Assembly: GCA_964247745.1 (NCBI GenBank)
Contig: CAXTVT010000096.1
Location: 1-10,744 of the forward strand
DNA length: 10,744 bases
Source of the DNA: RH-AL1 sp964247745
Lineage (GTDB): Bacteria > Pseudomonadota > Alphaproteobacteria > Rhizobiales > Beijerinckiaceae
Direction: 5' to 3'
Under the pieces are notes generated by a model. The model saw only the letters and a program-made list of their open reading frames with translations, was not told the DNA's origin and made no database searches. Positions 1-6,466 of this stretch are shown here, piece by piece (position 1 is the first letter of the stretch; the number at the start of each line of letters is the position of its first letter). Position numbers and translations under genes: made by a program.

Positions 1-616
1 TCATCGGGAAGCGCTCGTGTAGCTTGTCGACCATCTGCTTGGTGTCGTCGAGCGACAGCGTGGTCTGCGTGACATAGGCGAGGTTCGCCTCGTCGCGGAC
101 CTGCACCGTGTCGATGTCCTCGGGATGCTGGACAAGGATGATCGATCCCTCGGGCAGCTGGCCCAGCGTGCCGACGACCTCGGGGTGGCCGGCATGGCCG
201 ACGAGCAGGATCTGGCGGCCGCGCTTGAAATGAATCTGCGCCTCGCGATGCACCTTGGTGACCAGCGGACACGTCGCGTCGATCGCGTGAAACTTGCGGC
301 GCCCGGCCTCGGCCGGGATCGACTTCGGCACGCCATGCGCGGAAAAGATCACCGGCTGCTCGGTGTCCGGCACCTCGGACAGTTCCTCGACGAAGATCGC
401 GCCCTTCGCCTTCAGACCCTCGACCACGTACTTGTTGTGAACGATCTCGTGGCGCACATAGACCGGCGCGCCGTAGAGGCGCAGCGCCTGCTCGACGGCA
501 TCGATCGCCCGCACCACGCCGGCGCAGAATCCGCGCGGCGCGCAGAGGAAGATGCGCAGCTTGGGCTTGGCAGATACCTCGACCGGCTTCGCGTCGAGGA
601 GATTGGCGTCGGACAT
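1..616 (-). CDS. ispH: 4-hydroxy-3-methylbut-2-enyl diphosphate reductase IspH (3' end outside window)
   Basis: IspH (LytB) is the last enzyme of the MEP isoprenoid pathway. It is a cytoplasmic [4Fe-4S] enzyme that reduces HMBPP to IPP and DMAPP. The 205 codons present begin at ATG 616, with a GGGAG ribosome site six bases upstream. Visible family motifs are CAPRGFCAGV with the first cluster cysteine at residue 31, HEIVHN with the substrate-binding His60, DATCP with the second cluster cysteine at 116, and GHAGHPE with His144 and the catalytic Glu146, matching H124/E126 of the E. coli enzyme. The third cluster cysteine lies beyond the window edge, so the gene is cut by the window rather than visibly broken. 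Residues 1-20 are a short polar extension ahead of the first strand. The gene is divergent from the dehalogenase-like hydrolase. The family call is very secure. Confidence 0.97.
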   Translation of the reverse strand, partial: MSDANLLDAKPVEVSAKPKLRIFLCAPRGFCAGVVRAIDAVEQALRLYGAPVYVRHEIVHNKYVVEGLKAKGAIFVEELSEVPDTEQPVIFSAHGVPKSIPAEAGRRKFHAIDATCPLVTKVHREAQIHFKRGRQILLVGHAGHPEVVGTLGQLPEGSIILVQHPEDIDTVQVRDEANLAYVTQTTLSLDDTKQMVDKLHERFPM

Positions 617-648
617 GAGCGCTCCCGCGGGGCCTGAACGTATGACCG

Positions 649-677
649 GGTATTGGGGTTGGGGCTCCAGGTGTCAA
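649..677 (-). promoter_or_regulatory. Putative sigma-70-type promoter of ispH
   Basis: On the minus strand a perfect -35 hexamer TTGACA (677-672) is followed by a 17-bp spacer and AATACC (654-649), which matches three of six -10 positions. Transcription would start near 641, giving a 5' UTR of about 25 nt that contains the GGGAG ribosome site of ispH. Position, spacing and orientation all fit. The weak -10 is common in GC-rich alphaproteobacteria. Predicted from sequence only. Confidence 0.55.
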
Positions 678-729
678 GGTTGTGCACCCCTGCCCTTCCC
701 TGCGTGACGCACGCGACACGGACCCAGAA

Positions 730-1629
730 ATGACCGACCTCGCGGACCTTTTCCCCGGCTTCGCCTCGCACTGGATCGACACGGCGCACGGCCGCTTCTT
801 CGCCCGCGCGGGCGGCAGCGGGCCGCCGCTGCTGCTGTTGCACGGCTACCCGCAGACGCATGTCGAGTGGCACAAGATGGCGCCCCTTCTGGCCGAGCGC
901 TTCACGATCGTCGCGATGGACCTGCGCGGCTACGGCTGGTCGTCGCTGCCGGAGGGCAGCGACGGCGAGGGCATGAGCAAGCGCGCGCTTGCGCAGGACG
1001 CGGTCGATGTCATGGAAAAGCTCGGCCATGTGCGCTTCAGCGTCGTCGGCCACGATCGCGGCGGCCGTGTCGCCTACCGCCTCGCCTACGATCACCCCGG
1101 CCGGGTGGAGAAGGTTACCGTCATCGACATCGTGCCGACCTTCGCGATGTTCGACGACATGGGGAAGACCGAGGCGGCGCTGAAGAAGTACCATTGGCTC
1201 TTCCTCGCCCAGCCCGCGCCTTTCCCTGAAAAGCTGATCGGGGCAAGCGCCCGCTATTTCCTCGACCATACGCTGGCGAGCTGGACCGCGACCAAGGACT
1301 TGTCCGCCTTCGCGCCCGAGACGCTGGCGCATTACCGCGCCGCGTTCGAGGATCCGTCGCGCATCGCCGCCAGCTGCGAGGATTATCGCGCCGGCGCGCT
1401 GATCGACCGCTTGCTCGACAAGGCCGACCTCGACGCCGGCCGCAAGATCGAGGTGCCGCTGCTGGCGCTGTGGGGCGATGCCGGGCTCCCGGCCTCTGGC
1501 TCCGCGCCGCTCGAGATCTGGCGGCAATACGCCAGCGATGTCTCCGGCAAGGCCATTTCCTCGGGCCATTTTGTGCCGGAGGAGAATCCGGACGCCTGCG
1601 TCGCGGCGCTTCTCGCGTTCCTCGCCTGA
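730..1629 (+). CDS. Alpha/beta hydrolase, fluoroacetate/haloacetate dehalogenase type
   Basis: A 299-residue alpha/beta hydrolase. Haloacetate dehalogenases (EC 3.8.1.3) release halide by attack of an aspartate on the alpha carbon, leaving glycolate. The sequence has the oxyanion-region motif LLLLHGYPQTH (residues 34-44) and the nucleophile elbow GHDRGGR with Asp109. Arg110 and Arg113 would hold the carboxylate. The acid is Asp133 in DIVPT, the halide pocket is His155, Trp156 and Tyr219, and the catalytic base is His280 in SGHF. As remembered, the same residues in the structurally characterised Rhodopseudomonas RPA1163 enzyme sit at almost identical numbers (D110, R111, R114, D134, H155, W156, Y219, H280). 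I chose ATG 730 because homologues begin just before the FPGF segment; GTG 682 would add 16 unlikely residues. The ribosome site is weak. The family is certain; true C-F cleavage is probable but unproven, since some relatives prefer other haloacids or are epoxide-hydrolase-like. Confidence 0.88.
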   Translation: MTDLADLFPGFASHWIDTAHGRFFARAGGSGPPLLLLHGYPQTHVEWHKMAPLLAERFTIVAMDLRGYGWSSLPEGSDGEGMSKRALAQDAVDVMEKLGHVRFSVVGHDRGGRVAYRLAYDHPGRVEKVTVIDIVPTFAMFDDMGKTEAALKKYHWLFLAQPAPFPEKLIGASARYFLDHTLASWTATKDLSAFAPETLAHYRAAFEDPSRIAASCEDYRAGALIDRLLDKADLDAGRKIEVPLLALWGDAGLPASGSAPLEIWRQYASDVSGKAISSGHFVPEENPDACVAALLAFLA

Positions 1630-1728
1630 ACGGGAAACAAGTCGTCCGGAACGAAACAAGCCGCTCGACGCCCGGAAAGAGAAGGAACCCGCGCCGGAAC
1701 GCGCGGATTTGGAAGAACATTCAAGAGA

Positions 1729-1758
1729 TTGACGGCACAACTTTTCCAACCCCACATA
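1729..1758 (+). promoter_or_regulatory. Possible promoter of the TSUP permease gene
   Basis: In the 160-nt gap after the dehalogenase, TTGACG (1729-1734) is a near-consensus -35. An 18-bp spacer leads to CACATA (1753-1758), a poor -10 in an AT-richer patch. Transcription would start some 25 nt before the GTG start. If real, the permease can be expressed separately from the dehalogenase. The -35 is convincing and the -10 is not. Confidence 0.3.
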
Positions 1759-1789
1759 TCGCTCGATCAAGGGGCCGGAAGGGACGGGC

Positions 1790-2578
1790 GTGGAGTTCAT
1801 CAGCCACATCAATTGGGCGTATTCGCTCTCCGGCTTTCTCGTCGGCGTGCTCGTCGGGCTGACAGGCGTCGGCGGCGGCTCGCTGATGACGCCGCTGCTC
1901 GTGCTGCTGTTCGGCATCTCGCCGGCGACAGCCGTCGGCACCGACCTGCTCTATGCCGCGGTGACGAAGAGCGGCGGCATTGTCGTGCATGGGCTCAACC
2001 GTACGATCGACTGGGCGATCGTCCGCCGCCTGGCGCTCGGCAGCGTGCCGGCCACGGCGCTCACCCTGCTCTACCTGCACCACATCGGGGTCAACGGCCA
2101 CGCCCAGCACAGCCTGATCTCGACAGTGCTCGGCATCGCGCTCGTGCTGACGGCGATTTCGCTGATCTTCCGCCGCTTCCTGCTCGACCGTCTTGCACCG
2201 ACCATGGAGCAGCTGAGCGAGCCGCGGCGAATCGCGCTCACGGTCGTGCTCGGCGTGGTGCTCGGCGTCTTCGTCTCGATCTCGTCGGTCGGCGCCGGCG
2301 CGATCGGCGTCACTGCGCTGCTCATCCTCTATCCGCGGGCGCCGCTGGTGCGGATCGTCGGCGCGGACATCGCGCATGCCGTGCCGCTGACGCTGATCGC
2401 CGGCCTCGGTCATTGGTATCTCGGCTCGGTGAACTGGGCCGTGCTGGGCTCGCTGCTGGTCGGCTCGCTGCCGGGCATCGCGATCGCCAGCCAGCTCGCC
2501 AGCCGCGCGCCGGACAAGGTGCTGCGGCCGATCATGGCCGCGATCCTCGCGGTTGTCGGGTTGCGCCTCGCGTTCTGA
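1790..2578 (+). CDS. TSUP family (TauE/SafE) sulfite/organosulfonate-type anion permease
   Basis: A 262-residue, very hydrophobic inner-membrane protein of the TauE/SafE (formerly DUF81) family, whose members move sulfite, sulfoacetate, thiosulfate and similar small anions. Family hallmarks are the glycine-rich first half-repeat GLTGVGGGSLMTP (residues 23-35) followed by GTDLLYAAVTKSGG (50-63). The internally repeated second half is marked by SVGAGAIGVTALLILYP (about 166-182) and VGADIAHAVPLTLIAG. I count seven to eight hydrophobic segments, with a basic loop near residues 127-147. The start is GTG 1790, preceded by a GGAAGGGA ribosome site. The gene runs in the same direction as the dehalogenase upstream, 160 nt away, and converges on tadA with only five bases between the stops. 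The substrate cannot be read from sequence. No sulfur-metabolism gene is present in the window to guide the choice; a carboxylate or halide-related anion is possible given the neighbour. Confidence 0.88.
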   Translation: MEFISHINWAYSLSGFLVGVLVGLTGVGGGSLMTPLLVLLFGISPATAVGTDLLYAAVTKSGGIVVHGLNRTIDWAIVRRLALGSVPATALTLLYLHHIGVNGHAQHSLISTVLGIALVLTAISLIFRRFLLDRLAPTMEQLSEPRRIALTVVLGVVLGVFVSISSVGAGAIGVTALLILYPRAPLVRIVGADIAHAVPLTLIAGLGHWYLGSVNWAVLGSLLVGSLPGIAIASQLASRAPDKVLRPIMAAILAVVGLRLAF

Positions 2579-2583
2579 AGGAG

Positions 2584-3036
2584 CTAGCGGCGCGCCGCGA
2601 AGAAGTCCTTCAGGAGCGCACCGGCCTCGGCGGCGCCGATGCCGCCGAACACCTCTGGCGCGTGGTGGCATGTCGCCTGGCCGAAGAAGCGGGGGCCGTT
2701 CTCGACCGCGCCGCCCTTCGGATCGTCGCAGCCAAAATAGAGCCGGCGCACACGGGCAAATGAGATCGCGGCGGCGCACATCGCGCAGGGCTCCAGCGTG
2801 ACGTAGAGGTCGCAGCCCGGCAGCCGCTCGCTGCCGAGCTCGGCACAGGCGGCGCGGATCGCCAGCATCTCGGCGTGCGCGGTGGGATCGCGATCGACCA
2901 GCGTGCGGTTGCCGGCGATCGCGAGCACGCGGCCGTCGCGGACGATCACGGCGCCGACAGGCACCTCGCCGGTCTCTACGGCTGCACGCGCGGCGTCCAG
3001 CGCCAGTGTCATCGGGTCGTTCGTGGTGTCGGCCAT
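2584..3036 (-). CDS. tadA: tRNA-specific adenosine deaminase TadA
   Basis: A 150-residue zinc-dependent deaminase of the cytidine/deoxycytidylate deaminase fold. TadA converts A34 of tRNA-Arg(ACG) to inosine so that one tRNA reads three CGN codons. The zinc and catalytic signature is complete: HAE at 54-56 (zinc ligand His54, proton-shuttle Glu56) and PCAMC at 83-87 (zinc ligands Cys84 and Cys87). The segment around 100-118, YFGCDDPKGGAVENGPRFF, is typical of alphaproteobacterial TadA. Length matches the family. ATG 3036 was chosen; Met9 (3012) is an alternative start. The gene is divergent from rluB with a 44-nt gap, a linkage I recall from other alphaproteobacteria, and all three genes of this block act on tRNA or rRNA. 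A guanine or other nucleobase deaminase is the main alternative, but is less likely given the motif context. Confidence 0.9.
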   Translation of the reverse strand: MADTTNDPMTLALDAARAAVETGEVPVGAVIVRDGRVLAIAGNRTLVDRDPTAHAEMLAIRAACAELGSERLPGCDLYVTLEPCAMCAAAISFARVRRLYFGCDDPKGGAVENGPRFFGQATCHHAPEVFGGIGAAEAGALLKDFFAARR

Positions 3037-3080
3037 GTCGTGCGCGTTTGCTTTTCGAGGCCGCCTCTGTATCAGGGGTG

Positions 3081-5162
3081 ATGACCCGAAACGAGACCGA
3101 CAACGCGGCGCCCGCCCGACAGCGCATCGCCAAGCTGATGGCGCGCGTCGGCCTGTGCTCGCGCCGCGACGCCGAAGCGTGGATCGTCGACGGCCGCGTC
3201 AGCGTCAACGGCGAGGTGCTGACGAGCCCGGCGCTCGACGTTGCCCTGACCGACACGATCCTCGTCGACGGCGCGCCGCTGCCGCAGGCCGAGCGGACGC
3301 GGCTCTTCCTGTTCCACAAGCCGCGCGGCCTCGTCACCTCGGACCACGATCCCGAGGGCCGAGCCACCGTCGCGGACTATTTGCACGAGCACTGGCCGGA
3401 CGGGCCGCGCGTGGTGACGATCGGTCGGCTCGACATCAACACCGAAGGCCTGCTGCTGCTGACCAACGACGGCGGCCTCGCGCGCCTCCTCGAGCTGCCG
3501 AAGACTGGCTGGGTGCGCCGCTACCGCGTGCGCGCCAAGGGCGAGACCGACCAGAGCGTGCTCGATGGCCTGCGCGACGGCGTCTCGATCGAGGGCATCG
3601 ACTATGCCGGCATCGATGCGGTGCTCGACCGCCAGCAGGGCGCCAACGTCTGGCTGACGATGGGCCTGCGCGAGGGCAAGAACCGCGAGGTGAAGCGCGT
3701 GCTCGAGCACATCGGGCTCGAGGTGAACCGGCTGATCCGCCTCTCCTTCGGGCCGTTCCAGCTCGGCGACGTGCCGGAGGGCGCGGTCGAGGAGGTGCGC
3801 ACGCGCGTGCTGCGCGACCAGCTCGGCGCGGCCCTCGCCGCCGAGGCTGGCGTGGCTTTCGAGGATGCGCCGCCACCGGTCGAGACCAAGCCGGTGCGCG
3901 CCGACCGCAGGCCCGGCCGCACCGCCGGGGCCGAGCGCACGAACAAGGGCGTGCGGCCGCCGCCGAAAGCGCCGCGCGACGAACGCGGTTCGCGCGGCGA
4001 TCGCCCGCTGCGCCGATCGAGCGAGAGCGAGACGCCGCCGCCGGTCCGCGAGCGGCCGACCGCCGGCACGCGCAAGCACGTCTCGGCGCTACGCGCCGAG
4101 GAGGCCGAGACGGCGAAGCGCGGGCCGCGCCGGCGCATCGAGCGCAGCGACCTCACCGACCGTCGCGAGCGCAAGGTCGCGGTCGAACGCGTCGTTAGCG
4201 CCCGCCCCGGTGCCGGCACGATCGAGCCCACACGCGCCCGTGGTCCCGTGCGGCCGCGCCGCGACGATTCTTTTGGTCCGCCCGTAAAGCCGGGCCATCG
4301 CCAGGTGAGCCCTTCGGCGCAGGCCAAGCAGGCGCGCATTGCGCGCAGCGGCGGCCGGTTCGGTGACGAGCCCGAGGAGCGTGGCCGACGAGACGAGGCG
4401 GCGCCGCGACGCGAGCGGCCCGACGATCGTCGCGAGCGCCCCGCGCGCGCGGTTGGTGACGCGCCGCGCCAGCATCGCCCGGACAGTCGCCGGCCGGACG
4501 GCGAGCGTCGTCGGCCGGAGCCCGGCGGCCGCGCGGAAAAAAGCGGCACGAAGTTCGAGGGCAAACGACCGCAGCGCGGCGGCGATCGGCCGCCCGGCGC
4601 GGCGCCGCGTGGCGACGGACCGCGTGCTGCAGGCCCACGCGGCACCCGCGACGGCGACCGCCGCAGCTCGGCCTCTGGCGGTCGTGGCGCGGAAAGGTCG
4701 GAGACGAGATCGTCCCGGCCGAGGGGAGAGCGGCCCGAAAGAGGCGAGCGGTCCGCACGCGGCGACGGCCCGGCACGAAACGAGCGGCCCACGCGCGCGG
4801 ACCGGCCGGCCCGAAGCGAGCGGCCCGCACGCAGCGAGCGCCCTGCACGTCCGGAAGGTCGCGACCAACGTCGCGACGGCGCGAAGTTCGAAGGCAAGCG
4901 GGCAGCCGGTCCGCGAGCGGCGCGCGGCGATGAGCGTGGTCGCCCCGACCGTGCGGAACGTCGCGACGGCCCGTCGCGCGCGGAGCGGACGGGGAAACGG
5001 CCCGGCACCGCAAAACCCGGCGTCGGCGAGCGGCGCGGTCCGCCGCGGGGTGCGCCTAGCGGTCGGCCCAGTGGTGGCGGCAAGCCGCCGCGCGGGCCGG
5101 GACGCAGCAAGCCACGCGGGCCTGAGGGCGCTGGCCGCGGCAAGCCACGTCCGAAGGGCTGA
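3081..5162 (+). CDS. rluB: 23S rRNA pseudouridine synthase RluB with a very long basic disordered C-terminal tail
   Basis: RluB makes pseudouridine at position 2605 (E. coli numbering) of 23S rRNA. Of 693 residues, about 13-60 form an S4 RNA-binding domain (RIAKLMARVGLCSRRDAE). Residues about 73-240 form the RsuA/RluB/E/F catalytic core, with GRLDINTEGLLLLTND carrying the catalytic Asp118 and GLREGKNREVKRV at 195-207. From about 255 to the end, roughly 440 residues consist almost entirely of Arg, Pro, Gly, Glu, Asp, Ser and Ala. This tail includes the block RKHVSALRAEEA (331-342), which I recall from alphaproteobacterial homologues, two KFEGKR motifs (491-496, 602-607), and a run of R-P-A-R-S-E hexads (563-592). 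E. coli RluB is under 300 residues. ATG 3081, behind AGGGG, was chosen; ATG 3006 would overlap the divergent tadA. rsmD follows after 3 nt, so the two are probably cotranscribed. The catalytic function is secure; the tail's role is unknown, perhaps RNA binding. Confidence 0.93.
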   Translation: MTRNETDNAAPARQRIAKLMARVGLCSRRDAEAWIVDGRVSVNGEVLTSPALDVALTDTILVDGAPLPQAERTRLFLFHKPRGLVTSDHDPEGRATVADYLHEHWPDGPRVVTIGRLDINTEGLLLLTNDGGLARLLELPKTGWVRRYRVRAKGETDQSVLDGLRDGVSIEGIDYAGIDAVLDRQQGANVWLTMGLREGKNREVKRVLEHIGLEVNRLIRLSFGPFQLGDVPEGAVEEVRTRVLRDQLGAALAAEAGVAFEDAPPPVETKPVRADRRPGRTAGAERTNKGVRPPPKAPRDERGSRGDRPLRRSSESETPPPVRERPTAGTRKHVSALRAEEAETAKRGPRRRIERSDLTDRRERKVAVERVVSARPGAGTIEPTRARGPVRPRRDDSFGPPVKPGHRQVSPSAQAKQARIARSGGRFGDEPEERGRRDEAAPRRERPDDRRERPARAVGDAPRQHRPDSRRPDGERRRPEPGGRAEKSGTKFEGKRPQRGGDRPPGAAPRGDGPRAAGPRGTRDGDRRSSASGGRGAERSETRSSRPRGERPERGERSARGDGPARNERPTRADRPARSERPARSERPARPEGRDQRRDGAKFEGKRAAGPRAARGDERGRPDRAERRDGPSRAERTGKRPGTAKPGVGERRGPPRGAPSGRPSGGGKPPRGPGRSKPRGPEGAGRGKPRPKG
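4767..4856 (+). repeat. rluB: In-frame tandem 18-bp repeat encoding hexads in the RluB tail
   Basis: Five consecutive six-codon units encode GPARNE, RPTRAD, RPARSE, RPARSE and RPARPE. The DNA copies are similar but diverged, for example cggcccgcacgcagcgag beside its neighbours. Units in multiples of three keep the frame, so copy number can change without breaking the gene. Confidence 0.7.
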
Positions 5163-5165
5163 GGC

Positions 5166-5717
5166 TTGCGCATCGTCGGCGGCCGGCTCGGCGGCCGGAG
5201 CCTGAAAGGTCCGAGCACCAACCAGATCCGGCCGACCTCGGACCGGCTGCGCGAAAGCCTCTTCAACATCCTCGAGCACGGCTACGGTGGGGTCGACGGC
5301 CTGCGGGTGATCGATCTCTTCGCCGGCACCGGCGCGCTGGCGCTCGAGGCGCTGTCCCGCGGTGCGCGCTTTGCGCTGCTCGTCGACGACGGCGCCGAGG
5401 CGCGTGCGCTGATCCGCGCCAACATCGAGGCGCTGGGCCTCGGCGGCGCGACGCGCATCTTCCGTCGCGACGCGCGCAAGCTCGGATTGGTGCCAACGGG
5501 CGACGCCTACGACATCGCCTTCCTCGATCCGCCCTATGGCCGGAGCCTGGCCGAGCCCACGCTCGACATCCTGCGCGACGGCCGTTGGCTCAAGCCTGGC
5601 GCCATCGTCGTCGTCGAGGAGACCGCGGAAGCGCCGCTCGCGGCACCTGCGGGGTTCGAACGGCTCGATGGCCGCACCTTCGGCGACACGCAGGTCGTTC
5701 TGTTGCGCGTGGGCTGA
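5166..5717 (+). CDS. rsmD: 16S rRNA (guanine(966)-N(2))-methyltransferase RsmD
   Basis: A 183-residue class I SAM-dependent methyltransferase that methylates N2 of G966 in 16S rRNA during assembly of the small subunit. The N-terminus MRIVGGRLGGRSL and the stretch RPTSDRLRESLFNIL (22-36) are characteristic of RsmD. Motif I is VIDLFAGTG (48-56), with Asp50 in the SAM site, and motif IV is the catalytic DPPY (121-124), the usual signature of amino-group methylation. Length is normal. The start is TTG 5166, three bases after the rluB stop. It is chosen because the family's conserved N-terminus begins exactly there, and a GAAGGGCTGAGG stretch in the end of rluB serves as ribosome site. Translational coupling to rluB is likely. 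A strong hairpin terminator follows the stop. Confidence 0.95.
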   Translation: MRIVGGRLGGRSLKGPSTNQIRPTSDRLRESLFNILEHGYGGVDGLRVIDLFAGTGALALEALSRGARFALLVDDGAEARALIRANIEALGLGGATRIFRRDARKLGLVPTGDAYDIAFLDPPYGRSLAEPTLDILRDGRWLKPGAIVVVEETAEAPLAAPAGFERLDGRTFGDTQVVLLRVG

Positions 5718-5727
5718 GCCCAACGAA

Positions 5728-5753
5728 AAAGGCCCGGCAAGAGCCGGGCCTTT
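5728..5753. terminator. Bidirectional intrinsic terminator between rsmD and the fasciclin gene
   Basis: A perfect 11-bp inverted repeat, AAAGGCCCGGC (5728-5738) and GCCGGGCCTTT (5743-5753), encloses the loop AAGA. It lies 10 nt after the rsmD stop and 21 nt beyond the stop of the convergent fasciclin gene. The minus-strand transcript ends the stem with five U, the plus-strand transcript with only three, so it should terminate the fasciclin transcript more strongly. Confidence 0.88.
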
Positions 5754-5774
5754 CGATCCTGAAAGCGGTTTCGC

Positions 5775-6329
5775 TTACGGCAGCATCACGGTGTTGACCA
5801 CATGGATCACGCCGTTCGACTGGATGACGTTCGGGATCGTCACGGTCGCGGCATCACCCTTCGAGTCGGTGATGATGACGCTCTTGCCCTTTTGCGTGGC
5901 AATCAGCGACTCGCCCTGCACGGTCTTCAGTTCGGCCTTGCCGCCGCCGGCCTTGATCTGCTCCTCGATGTCCTTGGCGGTCATCTTGCCCGGGACGACG
6001 TGGTAGGTCAGCACGGCGGTAAGCTGGGCCTTGTTCTCGGGCTTCAGCAGGTTGTCGACGGTGCCGGCCGGCAGCTTCTTGAAGGCTTCGTTGGTCGGCG
6101 CGAACACGGTGAAGGGACCAGCGCCCTCGAGCGTGTCGACGAGGCCGGCGGCCTTGACGGCGGCGACCAGCGTGGTGTGGTCCTTCGAGTTGACGGCGTT
6201 CTCGACGATGTTCTTGTTGGCGTACATCGGCGCGCCGCCGACCATCGGATCCTTGGCATAAGCCAAGCCTGATACGCTCGTCATCGCGAGGAAGGCGACG
6301 CTGGCAACGGCCATACGGTTGAATGTCAT
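5775..6329 (-). CDS. Exported fasciclin (FAS1) domain protein
   Basis: A 184-residue secreted protein with one FAS1 domain, a fold used in adhesion and cell-surface interactions. A Sec signal peptide covers residues 1-25: NR near the start, a hydrophobic core MAVASVAFLAM, and probable cleavage after GLAYA before KDP. The FAS1 domain fills about 38-184, with the H1 motif TVFAPTNEAF (74-83), the central Tyr-His pair (109-110) and the H2 motif GVIHVVNTVMLP ending exactly at the C-terminus. No lipobox or membrane anchor is present, so the mature protein is probably periplasmic or released. ATG 6329 has GGAGA upstream. The gene lies 137 nt downstream of purD on the same strand and probably has its own promoter. 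The role of such small bacterial FAS1 proteins is poorly known. Confidence 0.92.
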   Translation of the reverse strand: MTFNRMAVASVAFLAMTSVSGLAYAKDPMVGGAPMYANKNIVENAVNSKDHTTLVAAVKAAGLVDTLEGAGPFTVFAPTNEAFKKLPAGTVDNLLKPENKAQLTAVLTYHVVPGKMTAKDIEEQIKAGGGKAELKTVQGESLIATQKGKSVIITDSKGDAATVTIPNVIQSNGVIHVVNTVMLP

Positions 6330-6348
6330 ATTGGTCTCCAGAACCGAT

Positions 6349-6369
6349 GCGAGGCACGGATGGCCTCGC
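6349..6369 (-). other. Hairpin in the predicted 5' UTR of the fasciclin gene
   Basis: A perfect 7-bp inverted repeat, GCGAGGC (6349-6355) and GCCTCGC (6363-6369), with a 7-nt loop. It lies 20 nt upstream of the fasciclin ATG, just ahead of the GGAGA ribosome site. It might stabilise the mRNA or tune translation. It lacks a U-run, so it is not a terminator. Confidence 0.4.
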
Positions 6370-6379
6370 TCACCGCATC

Positions 6380-6405
6380 TACGCGAGGTTTGTGACCAAG
6401 GTTTC
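6380..6405 (-). promoter_or_regulatory. Possible ECF-sigma-type promoter of the fasciclin gene
   Basis: Reading the minus strand, GTGAAACC carries GAAAC (6405-6401). A 17-bp spacer leads to CGTA (6383-6380). A GAAAC-type -35 and a CGT-type -10 about 16-17 bp apart is the general layout of many ECF sigma promoters. Transcription would start about 44 nt before the ATG. No good sigma-70 pair was seen in the same gap. The short motifs could match by chance. Confidence 0.3.
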
Positions 6406-6466
6406 ACCCTCATGCCGGAGCTTTCGGCGGACCATGTCCATCGCCGGGTCTCCTCGGCGTCGATCG

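Noticed and set aside
412..1941. Long minus-strand frame of 509 codons spanning ispH, the dehalogenase and the permease
   Set aside because: It crosses three well-supported genes in other frames, shows no recognisable domain and is explained by scarcity of stops in GC-rich DNA.
1729..2763. Plus-strand frame of 344 codons overlapping the TSUP permease and tadA
   Set aside because: The permease frame at 1790-2578 gives a coherent family match; this frame gives arginine/alanine-rich noise and runs antisense into tadA.
3049..3075. TTGCTT-N16-TATCAG on the plus strand as an rluB promoter
   Set aside because: The spacing is acceptable, but transcription would begin at or after the ATG at 3081, leaving out the AGGGG ribosome site. 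A leaderless mRNA is not excluded but is not supported.
3602..5269. Long minus-strand open frame (555 codons) opposite rluB, and another at 4089-5723
   Set aside because: Their translations are arginine/serine/alanine-rich low-complexity strings that mirror the GC-rich repetitive rluB tail. No domain, ribosome site or neighbour supports them, whereas the plus-strand frame has a complete catalytic domain in continuity with the tail.
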